This document shows, piece by piece, positions 26,692 through 34,847 of a DNA stretch of 64,000 nucleotides; positions within the stretch are counted from its first letter, which is position 1, and every line of letters starts with the position of its first letter. Both the position numbers and the translations under genes were made by a program. Origin of the DNA: Chryseobacterium tagetis (GTDB lineage: Bacteria > Bacteroidota > Bacteroidia > Flavobacteriales > Weeksellaceae); the NCBI RefSeq assembly GCF_016735585.2, contig NZ_JAERSE020000001.1, forward strand, positions 682,001 to 746,000, in the 5' to 3' direction. The notes beneath the pieces were generated by a model, which worked only from the letters and a program-made list of their open reading frames with translations, was not told the origin of the DNA and did not search any database.

Positions 26692-27354
26692 ATGAAAAAA
26701 CTTTTACTTATTGCAGCAGTTGCTGTCATGGGAAGTAGTGTTTACGCACAGGAATTCAGATTCGGGCCAAAAGTTGGTTTTGCAATGTCAACAATGAAAA
26801 TTGATGAAAATCAGGATAATTTGGGAAAAAGAAATATGGATCCCAAATATACTTTTTACATTGGAGGTATGGCAGAATATAAAATCAATGATAATTTTGG
26901 ATTTCAGGCAGAAGTTTTATATTCTCCGCTTGGGGCAAAAGAAAAGATTGATGGAATAAATGCCGGAATTATGTTCGTAGGTGAGCAGACTAAGGTTAAT
27001 TTAGGAACATTATTGGTCCCTATTTCTGCAAAATATTTTATTTCAGAAGGTTTCTCAATTGCTGCAGGTGCTAACTTCGGAGTTATTCTTTCTGCTAAGC
27101 AAAAGACCGTAATTGGTTCTGATTTTGCCGATATGGAAATTGAAGGAGATTCTGGAGAAGTAGATATTAAAAATGATATCAAAAAACTAAATATCGCTCC
27201 ATTTGTAGGAGTAGAGTATATGTTTGAGAACGGATTCTTCATCGATGGAAGATACAGCTTAGGGGTATCAAACCTTTCTAATGACGGAAGCGGAGGAAAA
27301 GTAACGAATAGTTTTGCTCAAATTGGAGTTGGGTTCAAATTTGGAGGGAACTAA
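26692..27354 (+). CDS. Outer-membrane beta-barrel protein, PorT-like
   Basis: A 220-residue outer-membrane protein with a signal peptide (1-19, ending VYAQ) and about eight amphipathic strands ending in GVGFKFGGN. FRFGPKVGFAMSTM and YKINDNFGFQAEVLYSPLGA are typical of the outer-membrane barrel domain family (OMP_b-brl_2) abundant in Bacteroidota. A charged, acidic loop (about 145-165) separates strands near the middle. The ligand or function is unknown. It is a single-gene unit with its own promoter and terminator. Confidence 0.88.
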   Translation: MKKLLLIAAVAVMGSSVYAQEFRFGPKVGFAMSTMKIDENQDNLGKRNMDPKYTFYIGGMAEYKINDNFGFQAEVLYSPLGAKEKIDGINAGIMFVGEQTKVNLGTLLVPISAKYFISEGFSIAAGANFGVILSAKQKTVIGSDFADMEIEGDSGEVDIKNDIKKLNIAPFVGVEYMFENGFFIDGRYSLGVSNLSNDGSGGKVTNSFAQIGVGFKFGGN

Positions 27355-27379
27355 TATTTCTCTCTACTTATATAAAAAT

Positions 27380-27406
27380 AAAGCAGGATAAAATTCCTGC
27401 TTTTTT
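27380..27406 (+). terminator. Intrinsic terminator
   Basis: The stem AAGCAGGA / TCCTGCTT followed by TTTT lies 26 bases after the barrel gene stop. Confidence 0.88.
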
Positions 27407-27464
27407 CATGAACGGCACTGAGTTTGCATACCTAGTTTTTTAACAACATTTTAAATTTTAAACA

Positions 27465-27977
27465 ATGAAAAGATTATTATTACTAGGGGCTTTTGCACTT
27501 TTTGGTGGTATGGCTCATGCACAAGAAGGTTTCAGACTAGGAGGTCATGTTGGTGCTCCGCTAGGTGATGCTTCAGATGCAGCTAGTGTTACAGTAGGTG
27601 TAGATGCAGCATATATGTGGAATATTACTAAAGGTTTAGATATTGGTGCTACTACAGGATATTCTCATTTTTTCGGGAAAGATAACGTAGATGATTTCGG
27701 ATTTATTCCTATTGCAGCTTCAGGGAAATATAAATTTGCTAAAATCCCACTTTTTGTAGGGTTGGATTTAGGAGCAGCTATTTCTACTAAAGATTATATC
27801 AATAGTGGTTTATATATTGCACCAAGAGTAGGATACCAAATGAAAAATGTGGAACTCTATTTAGGATTCCAAAATATCAGCAGCCGATATAAAAATCATG
27901 GAGGCTACTACTGGTATGATGATAACAGATATAATTTTGGTGCCGTTAATTTCGGTGTGAATTTCTTCTTGAAATAA
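27465..27977 (+). CDS. Small outer-membrane beta-barrel protein
   Basis: A 170-residue exported barrel protein. The signal peptide MKRLLLLGAFALFGGMAHAQ resembles those of the three paralogues downstream. Strands alternate Gly/aromatic residues and finish with FGAVNFGVNFFLK, a C-terminal aromatic end suited to BAM-dependent insertion. An Asp/Tyr-rich loop (GGYYWYDDNRYN) lies before the last strand. The specific role is not evident. It has its own terminator at 28001-28026. Confidence 0.82.
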   Translation: MKRLLLLGAFALFGGMAHAQEGFRLGGHVGAPLGDASDAASVTVGVDAAYMWNITKGLDIGATTGYSHFFGKDNVDDFGFIPIAASGKYKFAKIPLFVGLDLGAAISTKDYINSGLYIAPRVGYQMKNVELYLGFQNISSRYKNHGGYYWYDDNRYNFGAVNFGVNFFLK

Positions 27978-28000
27978 GAAATTAAGAAATAATTATAATG

Positions 28001-28026
28001 AACTCCAGCTATAAAGCTGGAGTTTT
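28001..28026 (+). terminator. Intrinsic terminator
   Basis: A ten-base perfect stem AACTCCAGCT / AGCTGGAGTT with an ATAA loop and a T run. Confidence 0.92.
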
Positions 28027-28027
28027 T

Positions 28028-28346
28028 TACTTTTTACCATTAAATGTAATTTAATTATAAACACTATTTAGGAAAAATAATATTTGTTTTTTTGATTAAT
28101 TGAATCATATATTAATTTATTATACATAATTTGATAAAATATGTAGCTATATCTGCTTTTTACAGGCCTGAAAATCACGAAAAATAATCTTTTTTCTTTT
28201 CTGGTTATCAAATTGTTGTTTTTTTATTCAAAAAATTGTGAAAAAATGAAAAAGCTTTGTTTGGTGTGATTTATTTTGGGAAAATGACAAATTTTAACAA
28301 TGATATTAATCACATTAACAAATTTTAATATTAGAGTAGACCAGTA
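28028..28346. other. Long AT-rich upstream region without genes
   Basis: About 320 bases of AT-rich DNA before the promoter of the tandem barrel genes. I see no open frame, RNA gene or paired terminal repeats. The last ~60 bases contain ACAAATTTTAACAATGATATTAATC-like repeats of CAAATTTTAA (28287-28296 and 28318-28327). These could be an operator, because two copies of the same ten-base word sit 31 bases apart just upstream of the -7 element; this is inference. Confidence 0.35.
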
Positions 28347-28354
28347 TAAATTTG
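28347..28354 (+). promoter_or_regulatory. -7 element for the tandem barrel genes
   Basis: TAAATTTG is a perfect match to the Bacteroidota -7 consensus. It overlaps an in-frame ATG at 28352, which therefore cannot be the translation start; the start at 28382 lies downstream of the expected transcription start. The -33 region has no clear TTG. Confidence 0.55.
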
Positions 28355-28381
28355 TACTCAGAAAGTATTAAAATTATTAAA

Positions 28382-28999
28382 ATGAAAAAATTATTATTAG
28401 CAAGTGCTATTGCACTTTTCGGTCTATCTAATGCTCAGATTGCTAAAGGTACTACATATTTATCAGGTGTTGTAAACTATTCTTCAACTCAGGATAACAA
28501 CACTGATTCAAAAGTAGAGAAATTTACAATTACTCCTACTGTAGGATATTTTGTTGGGACTAACCTAGCTGTAGGACTAGGAGTTGGATATACAACTGCT
28601 ACAAACACTTCAACTAGCCCAATCTCTACTGTTGAAACTAAAATTTCTGATGATGCATTCGTAGTAAAGCCTTTCGTGAGAAAATACTGGACTTTAGGAG
28701 ATAAATTATACATCTTCGGACAATTAGAAGTTCCAATGGCTTTCGGTAAAGAAAAAAGCGAATACAGCGGTACAGCTTCTCAGTATAATACTGAAAACAA
28801 ATACACTTCAATTGGAGTAAACGTGAAACCAGGTTTAGATTATTTCTTAAACAAGAACTGGTCTATCGAAGCTACAATTGGTGAGTTCGGATACAACAAC
28901 TTCAAGTACAAAGATCTTGATAAAAGTACTGATAACTTCAACTTCGGTTTGAACTTATCTTCTGTAACTTTCGGAGTTAAGTATGTTTTCGCTAAATAA
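28382..28999 (+). CDS. Outer-membrane beta-barrel protein, tandem paralogue 1
   Basis: A 205-residue exported barrel protein. It starts at 28382 with MKKLLLASAIALFGLSNAQ; an upstream ATG at 28352 lies inside the promoter. The body shares VKPFVRKYWTLGDKLYIFGQ, SIGVNVKPGLDYFLNKNWSI and the ending SSVTFGVKYVFAK with the next gene, so the two arose by tandem duplication. The domain resembles the outer-membrane protein beta-barrel family seen in Chryseobacterium. It is probably well expressed, with an A-rich start region, and is separated from the next paralogue by a terminator. Confidence 0.85.
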   Translation: MKKLLLASAIALFGLSNAQIAKGTTYLSGVVNYSSTQDNNTDSKVEKFTITPTVGYFVGTNLAVGLGVGYTTATNTSTSPISTVETKISDDAFVVKPFVRKYWTLGDKLYIFGQLEVPMAFGKEKSEYSGTASQYNTENKYTSIGVNVKPGLDYFLNKNWSIEATIGEFGYNNFKYKDLDKSTDNFNFGLNLSSVTFGVKYVFAK

Positions 29000-29022
29000 T
29001 TTAAGCTAAAAGCATTAAAAAT

Positions 29023-29052
29023 AAAAGTCCTAAGTTCTCTTAGGGCTTTTTT
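29023..29052 (+). terminator. Intrinsic terminator between barrel paralogues 1 and 2
   Basis: The stem AAAAGTCCTAAG / CTTAGGGCTTTT (one mismatch) is followed by T residues. It ends 19 bases before the next ATG, so paralogue 2 is either expressed by read-through or from a promoter I cannot place. Confidence 0.8.
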
Positions 29053-29071
29053 ATCATCATAAAAACTAGAC

Positions 29072-29740
29072 ATGAAAAAACTTATTTTTGGTAGTGCTAT
29101 TGCACTTTTCGGACTTTCTAATGCCCAGATTAAAACAGGAACAGTGTATGTTTCAGGACAGATAAGCTACAGTAAAGAAGAGAATAAAAACGCTACTTCC
29201 ATCATTAAAGATTTTAAAATAAACCCTACAGCAGGGTTGTTTGTTGCTAAAAACCTAGCGGTAGGAACCGGATTAGGGATTACAAATAAAAAGGAAGAAT
29301 ACAATGAAATATACAGGAGTGGTTCTTCTGCTACGTTTGTTAACTATACAGGAGAAAGAAAAGCTGTTGTGGTGGCTCCTTTTGTAAGAAAATACTGGAC
29401 TTTATCGAACAATTTATACATTTTTGGACAGCTTGAAATCCCGATGGAGTTTGGGAAATTGAATGAGGATGCATTGGCTACATATGTGGATGAAGTATCC
29501 GGATACTTTGGTCAGCAGACTCTATCTGCTGAGAGAAAATATACCTCTATCGGAGTCAATGTAAAGCCAGGATTTGATTATTTTATAAATAAAAACTGGT
29601 CTATTGAAGCGACGATAGGGGAGTTTGGATATAAGAATTTTAAATATAAAGACGAGGGTGCTAAAGCTTTGAATAGTTATAGTTTCGGCTTGAACTTATC
29701 TTCAATCACTTTTGGAGTGAAATATGTTTTTACTAAATAA
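29072..29740 (+). CDS. Outer-membrane beta-barrel protein, tandem paralogue 2
   Basis: A 222-residue exported barrel protein whose start (MKKLIFGSAIALFGLSNAQ) and strands closely match paralogue 1: FVRKYWTLSNNLYIFGQLEI, SIGVNVKPGFDYFINKNWSI and the ending SSITFGVKYVFTK. It differs by a longer loop around residues 68-90 and another at about 130-150 (YVDEVSGYFGQQ). Divergence is concentrated in loops expected to face outside, which would fit surface variation. Its role is unknown. Confidence 0.85.
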   Translation: MKKLIFGSAIALFGLSNAQIKTGTVYVSGQISYSKEENKNATSIIKDFKINPTAGLFVAKNLAVGTGLGITNKKEEYNEIYRSGSSATFVNYTGERKAVVVAPFVRKYWTLSNNLYIFGQLEIPMEFGKLNEDALATYVDEVSGYFGQQTLSAERKYTSIGVNVKPGFDYFINKNWSIEATIGEFGYKNFKYKDEGAKALNSYSFGLNLSSITFGVKYVFTK

Positions 29741-29781
29741 ATCAACTTAAATATAAACTATAATTTTTTAAATTAAATAAC

Positions 29782-30405
29782 ATGAAAAAACTATTATTAG
29801 CTGGTGCAGTTGCACTTTTCGGACTTTCTAACGCACAAATGACTAAAGGAGACTGGGTAATCAGTGGAAATACCGGTATGGGTTTCAACAGCATTGATAC
29901 TAAAACTAAAGCAGATGGACAAAGCTATGACGGACCAAAAGTGAGCACATTCTCTATTACTCCTTCTGCTGGATATTTTGTAATTGATAAATTGGCAGTA
30001 GGTATCGACTTAGGTTTTACAAGTGTTACAACAAAAGATGATGGTGACAAGTCTACAATTTCAAGTTTTTCTGTAATGCCAACTGCCACTTATTATTTTG
30101 CAAACAGCAGCAAATTGGTTCCTTTCTTAGGAGCAGGTATTGGGTATGCGTCCAATAAAACAAAGGAAACTTATTCAGGAAGCTCAGATGAGTATACAGC
30201 TGACGGTTTAGCTTGGAAAGTAAAAGGGGGGGTAACTTACATGGCTACTCAGTCTTTAGGAATTAACCTAGGAGTTTCTTTTGATCAGTTTTCTAACAAA
30301 GAAACTTATTTTGGAACAGAGTTTAAGAATACTGTAAATACTTTCGGTGTAAATGTAGGTTTTTCTTATTTCATCAAAGCTAAGGCTCAAAAAGGAGATA
30401 AATAA
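29782..30405 (+). CDS. Outer-membrane beta-barrel protein, tandem paralogue 3
   Basis: A 207-residue exported barrel protein. The signal peptide MKKLLLAGAVALFGLSNAQ is nearly identical to those of the two preceding genes, but the mature barrel is more divergent (GDWVISGNTGMGFNSID, FSITPSAGYFVIDKLAVGID, ATYYFANSSKLVPFLGAGIG). It ends FSYFIKAKAQKGDK, so the terminal aromatic signal is followed by a short basic tail. It lies 41 bases after paralogue 2 with no terminator between, so the two are likely co-transcribed. Confidence 0.83.
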   Translation: MKKLLLAGAVALFGLSNAQMTKGDWVISGNTGMGFNSIDTKTKADGQSYDGPKVSTFSITPSAGYFVIDKLAVGIDLGFTSVTTKDDGDKSTISSFSVMPTATYYFANSSKLVPFLGAGIGYASNKTKETYSGSSDEYTADGLAWKVKGGVTYMATQSLGINLGVSFDQFSNKETYFGTEFKNTVNTFGVNVGFSYFIKAKAQKGDK

Positions 30406-30430
30406 TCAGACTTTTTAGTTGAAAAACAAG

Positions 30431-30459
30431 AAAACCGACTCAATTTTGAGTCGGTTTTT
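30431..30459. terminator. Bidirectional terminator between barrel gene 3 and ffh
   Basis: A 13-base perfect stem AAAACCGACTCAA / TTGAGTCGGTTTT with a TT loop between convergent genes. Confidence 0.93.
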
Positions 30460-30483
30460 ATATTTTAAAGAATCTCGCTTAGT

Positions 30484-31845
30484 TTATTTTCCAAACATTC
30501 CGCCCATTCCCGGCATATTTGGCATTTTGCTCATCATCTGCATCATTTGCTTTCCTTGAGGTCCCTGCATCATCTTCATCATTTTACCCATTTGGTCGAA
30601 TTGCTTCATCAATTGGTTTACATCCTCAATTTTTCTTCCGGCACCTCTTGCAATTCTGTTTTTTCTTTGCGTATTGATAATAGAAGGTCTTCTTCTTTCT
30701 TCTGGAGTCATAGAGTAGATGATTGCTTCGATGTGTTTAAATGCATCATCGCTGATTTCAACATCTTTGATTGCTTTTCCAACTCCAGGAATCATTCCCA
30801 TCAAATCTTTCATGTTACCCATTTTCTTGATCTGATTGATTTGTTTTAAGAAATCGTCAAAACCAAATTCGTTTTTAGCGATTTTCTTATGAAGTTTTTT
30901 TGCTTCCTCTTCGTCAAACTGTTCCTGAGCTCTTTCTACTAAGGAAACAACGTCTCCCATTCCCAGGATTCTGTCTGCCATCCTTTCTGGGTAGAAAAGA
31001 TCTAAAGCTTCCATTTTCTCGCCAGTAGAGATGAATTTAATTGGTTTTTCAACTACTGAACGAATCGTTAAAGCAGCTCCACCACGAGTATCACCATCTA
31101 ACTTAGTTAAAACAACCCCGTCGAAATTCAAAGCTTCGTTGAACGCTTTTGCTGTATTTACAGCATCCTGACCTGTCATTGAGTCAACAACGAAAAGGGT
31201 TTCATTAGGCATAATAACAGAGTGAACGGTTTTAATTTCCTTCATCATCTGCTCATCAATCGCCAAACGACCTGCAGTATCGACGATCACAACGTCATGA
31301 CCATTAGATTTAGCAAAATTAATGGCATTCTGAGAGATACTTGAAGGATCCATAGAACCTTCTTCCGTGAAAACAGGAACCCCGATTTGTCCGCCTAAAA
31401 CTTTAAGCTGGTCAATCGCAGCCGGACGATAAACGTCACAAGCAACTAAAAGAGGTTTTTTATTTCTTTTTGTTTTTAAATAATTGGCTAATTTTCCTGA
31501 GAAAGTTGTCTTACCTGAACCCTGAAGACCTGCGATAAGAATTACAGATGGTTTTCCTGAAAGGTTGATTCCTTCCTGAGAACCTCCCATTAGATCTACC
31601 AATTCATCATGAACAATTTTGGTCATCAATTGTCCCGGAGTAAGGGAGGTAAGAACATCCTGTCCTAAAGCTTTATCCTGAACTCTTTTAGTAAGATCTT
31701 TTGCAACTTTATAATTAACATCGGCGTCCACCAATGCTCTACGAATTTCTTTTACGGTCTCGGCAACATTGATTTCCGTGATTTTTCCACGTCCTGAAAT
31801 GTTATGAAGCGCTTTGTCTAATTTATCCTGTAAACTATTAAACAT
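30484..31845 (-). CDS. ffh: Signal recognition particle GTPase Ffh
   Basis: The SRP54 homologue that binds signal sequences and 4.5S RNA and delivers ribosomes to FtsY at the membrane. The 453 residues show the N domain (1-90), the GTPase domain with G1 GLQGSGKTTFSGKLA, DVYRPAAIDQL, DTAGRL and TKLDGDTRGGA, and a Met-rich M domain ending MMSKMPNMPGMGGMFGK. The RNA-binding segment RRRPSIINTQRKNRIARGAG is intact. A perfect -7 element (TATTTTTG, minus strand 31876-31869) lies 23 bases upstream. No 4.5S RNA gene is seen nearby. Confidence 0.98.
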   Translation of the reverse strand: MFNSLQDKLDKALHNISGRGKITEINVAETVKEIRRALVDADVNYKVAKDLTKRVQDKALGQDVLTSLTPGQLMTKIVHDELVDLMGGSQEGINLSGKPSVILIAGLQGSGKTTFSGKLANYLKTKRNKKPLLVACDVYRPAAIDQLKVLGGQIGVPVFTEEGSMDPSSISQNAINFAKSNGHDVVIVDTAGRLAIDEQMMKEIKTVHSVIMPNETLFVVDSMTGQDAVNTAKAFNEALNFDGVVLTKLDGDTRGGAALTIRSVVEKPIKFISTGEKMEALDLFYPERMADRILGMGDVVSLVERAQEQFDEEEAKKLHKKIAKNEFGFDDFLKQINQIKKMGNMKDLMGMIPGVGKAIKDVEISDDAFKHIEAIIYSMTPEERRRPSIINTQRKNRIARGAGRKIEDVNQLMKQFDQMGKMMKMMQGPQGKQMMQMMSKMPNMPGMGGMFGK

Positions 31846-31950
31846 ATTGATTGTAAATTATAAGTGTGCAAAAATAGGGAATTTTTAATAATATATATTA
31901 TATAAGGTATTGAGATTTTCGTTTCAGAATTATAATTCTATTTTTGCAAA

Positions 31951-32220
31951 ATGAATTTCAAGGATTGTTTGATTATTATATTACTGATTGTGGCTTTAAA
32001 TAGCATTGTTTATATGATATTTAAAAAGTATTTGTATACTCAATCAGATGCTGGAATGAAATTTCTTGTCATAAATATCTCAAAGGATATTGTCTGGCTT
32101 GCTATTTCTTTACTATTAATAGAGAAAACAACAGAAAATTTTCTATTTATAGCTGTTTGCTTTATAGTAGCTTCATTCTTTATATATTTTCTTATAATAA
32201 AACTCATTAACAAATCTTGA
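31951..32220 (+). CDS. Small membrane protein upstream of atpB, possible AtpI analogue
   Basis: An 89-residue hydrophobic protein with about three membrane segments (5-25, about 38-58 and 62-84). I do not recognise its family with confidence. Its place just before atpB is where AtpI/AtpZ-type accessory proteins are encoded in other ATP synthase clusters, so a helper role in c-ring assembly is possible, though only by position. A TATTTTTG element ends four bases before the ATG (31939-31946), so the transcript may be leaderless or the true start may lie further in. atpB has its own promoter 31 bases after this stop. Confidence 0.55.
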   Translation: MNFKDCLIIILLIVALNSIVYMIFKKYLYTQSDAGMKFLVINISKDIVWLAISLLLIEKTTENFLFIAVCFIVASFFIYFLIIKLINKS

Positions 32221-32251
32221 TTTTTTTGATGATAAAAATCAATTTTTAATA

Positions 32252-32282
32252 TTGGTAAAGTTTAATAAAATCGATATATTTG
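32252..32282 (+). promoter_or_regulatory. Promoter of the atpBEFHAG cluster
   Basis: TTG at 32252-32254, a 20-base spacer and TATATTTG at 32275-32282 match the Bacteroidota consensus. The atpB ATG follows 20 bases later. It gives the ATP synthase cluster its own transcription start. Confidence 0.8.
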
Positions 32283-32302
32283 CACACGATTAAAAAAGAG
32301 AT

Positions 32303-33424
32303 ATGAACAGAAAAATTTCTTCATTATTTTTCGCATTTTTATTTGTGTTTATTGGTGTTTTTGCCAGTGCACAACATGAGTCTGAAGGTGAAAAATCAGC
32401 TGAAAAAGTAGAGAACAAAGAGGCGGAGAAGGGCTTCAATGCGACCAAAATGATCATGGAACACATTGGTGATTCTAATGAATGGCATTTATGGACTACA
32501 AAAGATGATAACGGTGAAGAGCATCACGTATCTGTTCCATTACCGGTAATTATTAAAGATAATGAAGGTTGGCACACTTTTCTTTCAAAGAGTATTGCTC
32601 ACGGTAATGAACGTGACGGGTATACTTTAGAAGAGGGGCAGGTAGTTTCTACTAAAGGAGTTCAGAAAGCAACATTGTTCTCTATTATTAGCGGAAAACA
32701 AAAGTCAAACGAAGTATTCTTTGATCTTTCAGTTACTAAAAACACAGCCTCGATGTTTTTGTCAGTGATTTTTATGGCAGTGATTTTCATAGGAATGGCA
32801 AGAAATTATAAGAAATCTCAATTACCAAAAGGAGCGGGTAAATTATTAGAGCCTGTAATTGTATTTATCAGAGATGAAGTGGCTATTCCAAACATTGGAT
32901 CAGTTAAATATAAAAGATATATGCCTTATTTATTAACTGCATTTTTCTTTATCTGGTTCAATAACTTATTCGGTTTGATTCCTTTCTTCCCGTTTGGAGC
33001 TAACCTTACAGGTAATATTGCAATCACAGCGGTTTTGGCAATCATCACTTTATTAATTACATTGTTCAGTGCTAACAAAGATTACTGGAAACATATCTTT
33101 ATGCCACCGGTTCCAATCTTATTGTATCCTATTATGGTTCCAATTGAGATTATCGGGATCTTTACAAAGCCTTTCGCTTTAATGATGCGACTTTTTGCTA
33201 ACGTTACAGCGGGACACATTATGATTTTGGCGATTATTTCATTGATCTTCATTTTCAAGTCTCCGTTCTTAGGATTTGCATCTGTACCATTGGCATTGTT
33301 TGTTTCAGTACTGGAATTATTAGTAGCAGCATTACAAGCATATATCTTTACAGTATTATCTGCATTGTTTATTGGAATTGCTGTTGCAGAGCACGAGCAT
33401 GGTCATGAAGAGCACGCTCACTAA
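32303..33424 (+). CDS. atpB: ATP synthase F0 subunit a
   Basis: Membrane proton-channel subunit of F-type ATP synthase. The 373 residues are about 100 longer than E. coli subunit a. The extra N-terminus has a signal peptide (1-24, ending FASAQ), an acidic His-rich segment and a small exported domain. The core channel begins near 145 and contains the essential arginine Arg296 in LMMRLFANVTAGH, and later LELLVAALQAYIFTVLSALF. The C-terminus is His/Glu-rich. The exported N-terminal domain is a Bacteroidota trait of unclear role. Confidence 0.97.
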   Translation: MNRKISSLFFAFLFVFIGVFASAQHESEGEKSAEKVENKEAEKGFNATKMIMEHIGDSNEWHLWTTKDDNGEEHHVSVPLPVIIKDNEGWHTFLSKSIAHGNERDGYTLEEGQVVSTKGVQKATLFSIISGKQKSNEVFFDLSVTKNTASMFLSVIFMAVIFIGMARNYKKSQLPKGAGKLLEPVIVFIRDEVAIPNIGSVKYKRYMPYLLTAFFFIWFNNLFGLIPFFPFGANLTGNIAITAVLAIITLLITLFSANKDYWKHIFMPPVPILLYPIMVPIEIIGIFTKPFALMMRLFANVTAGHIMILAIISLIFIFKSPFLGFASVPLALFVSVLELLVAALQAYIFTVLSALFIGIAVAEHEHGHEEHAH

Positions 33425-33474
33425 TTAAAAGAAAAATATTTAAAATAATTTTTAACTAATATAATTTATTTATT

Positions 33475-33693
33475 ATGGACATGTCAACTGGAGCAGGTTT
33501 AGTTTACGTAGGTATCGGTTTAGCAGTACTAGGTGTAGGTCTAGGAATCGGTAAAATCGGAGGTCACGCAATGGATGCTATCGCTAGACAGCCAGAGCAA
33601 GCTGGTAAGATTCAAGGAGCAATGCTTATTGCTGCAGGTCTTATCGAAGGTGCTGGTCTTATCGCGATTATCTTTGGTGCTTTCATCAAGTAA
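33475..33693 (+). CDS. atpE: ATP synthase F0 subunit c
   Basis: The proteolipid that forms the rotor ring. The 72 residues are two helices joined by the polar loop Arg38-Gln39-Pro40. The ion-binding carboxylate is Glu58 in AAGLIEGAGLI. Helix 1 lacks the Gln and helix 2 the neighbouring Thr/Ser ligands of sodium-binding rings, so proton coupling is expected. The gene is followed by a stem-loop in the 99-base gap before atpF. Confidence 0.97.
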   Translation: MDMSTGAGLVYVGIGLAVLGVGLGIGKIGGHAMDAIARQPEQAGKIQGAMLIAAGLIEGAGLIAIIFGAFIK

Positions 33694-33709
33694 TCTATCC
33701 TCAAAAAAT

Positions 33710-33746
33710 ATTCTTAGCAGTGAAGCGGTTGGCTGCTGCTAAGAAT
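33710..33746 (+). promoter_or_regulatory. Stem-loop between atpE and atpF
   Basis: A perfect 11-base inverted repeat, ATTCTTAGCAG (33710-33720) and CTGCTAAGAAT (33736-33746), with a 15-base loop, lies 16 bases after the atpE stop. It is followed by only a short T run, so partial termination or protection of the atpE 3' end are both possible. Confidence 0.65.
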
Positions 33747-33792
33747 TTTAAAAACAATCCATAAAATAACACTTAAAAAAGAATTTACAGAT

Positions 33793-34287
33793 ATGGGAAT
33801 TATAGAACCTGGAATTGGACTTTTGTTTTGGATGACCCTTACTTTTGTTATCCTATTATTTCTTCTTGCAAAATTCGCTTGGAAACCAATCGTTAATGCC
33901 GTTAATGACAGAGAAACTTCTATAGTTGATGCATTAAACCAGGCTAAATTGGCTAAAAAAGAAATGGAAGAGCTTAAAGCAGATAATGAAAGAGTAATTC
34001 GTGAAGCAAAAGTTGAAAGAGATGCTATTCTTAAAGAAGCTAGAGAGATTAAAGATAGAATCGTAGGTGAAGCTAAAGATGCTGCAAAATCTGAAGGAGA
34101 TAAAATGATTGAAGCTGCTAAACAAACTATCAATGCAGAGAAAAATGCTGCCATGGCAGATATTAAAGCTCAAATTGGTACAATGTCTGTGAATATTGCA
34201 GAATCTATCCTTAAACAGAAATTAGACAACAGCGAAGCTCAAAATGAGTTGGTTCAGAATTATTTAAACAAATCAAATCTTAACTAA
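33793..34287 (+). CDS. atpF: ATP synthase F0 subunit b
   Basis: Peripheral-stalk subunit (164 residues). One N-terminal membrane helix (about 8-28, GLLFWMTLTFVILLFLLAKF) is followed by the family segment AWKPIVNAVNDRE and a long Ala/Lys/Glu-rich coiled coil up to about 150. It binds subunit a in the membrane and delta at the F1 top. It lies two bases before atpH. An opposite-strand frame here is only a shadow of the biased coiled-coil sequence. Confidence 0.97.
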   Translation: MGIIEPGIGLLFWMTLTFVILLFLLAKFAWKPIVNAVNDRETSIVDALNQAKLAKKEMEELKADNERVIREAKVERDAILKEAREIKDRIVGEAKDAAKSEGDKMIEAAKQTINAEKNAAMADIKAQIGTMSVNIAESILKQKLDNSEAQNELVQNYLNKSNLN

Positions 34288-34289
34288 GA

Positions 34290-34829
34290 ATGCTTACATC
34301 TAAAGTAGCTAAAAGATACGCACAAGGTTTACTTGATTTCACAAACGAAACAAGCCAAACAGCTACTGTATTTTCTGAAATGAAAGATGTAGTAAAAGTA
34401 ATGATTGAATCTAAAGATTTGAATAAATTCTTCCTTACTCCTTACATCGATTCTAAAAAGAAAATTGAAGTAGCCTCAGAAATTTTTAAAGGATTATCAC
34501 AATCTTCTCAAAACCTAATTAAATTGGTGATTAAGCAAGGTCGTGAATCTCAATTGAAAAATATCGCTCAGGAATTTATCAATAAAGTTGAAGATATTAA
34601 CGGTATACAGAGACTTACTCTTACTACTGCTACAGAAATATCGAATGCAAATATTGAAGAGATCCTAAAATCAAGTAATCTTGTAAACACAAGCGAAAAC
34701 TTCGATTTAAAAAAAATTATCAATCCTGAAATTTTAGGAGGATATATTTTAAGAGTAGGAGATCAGCAGATCGATGCATCTGTAAAAACTAAACTTAACC
34801 AAGTTAAAAAAGGTTTTCAATTAAATTAA
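34290..34829 (+). CDS. atpH: ATP synthase F1 subunit delta
   Basis: Peripheral-stalk cap protein (179 residues) linking subunit b to the alpha subunits. It has the N-terminal helical domain (SKVAKRYAQGLLDFT) and the C-terminal strand pattern GGYILRVGDQQIDASVKTKL, a family signature. It lies between atpF and atpA in the usual order. Confidence 0.96.
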   Translation: MLTSKVAKRYAQGLLDFTNETSQTATVFSEMKDVVKVMIESKDLNKFFLTPYIDSKKKIEVASEIFKGLSQSSQNLIKLVIKQGRESQLKNIAQEFINKVEDINGIQRLTLTTATEISNANIEEILKSSNLVNTSENFDLKKIINPEILGGYILRVGDQQIDASVKTKLNQVKKGFQLN

Positions 34830-34847
34830 GAAAAAAACAACCATACA

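Noticed and set aside
33714..34173. Minus-strand frames of 146 and 79 codons opposite atpF
   Set aside because: These are antisense shadows of the biased Ala/Lys/Glu coiled-coil sequence of subunit b.
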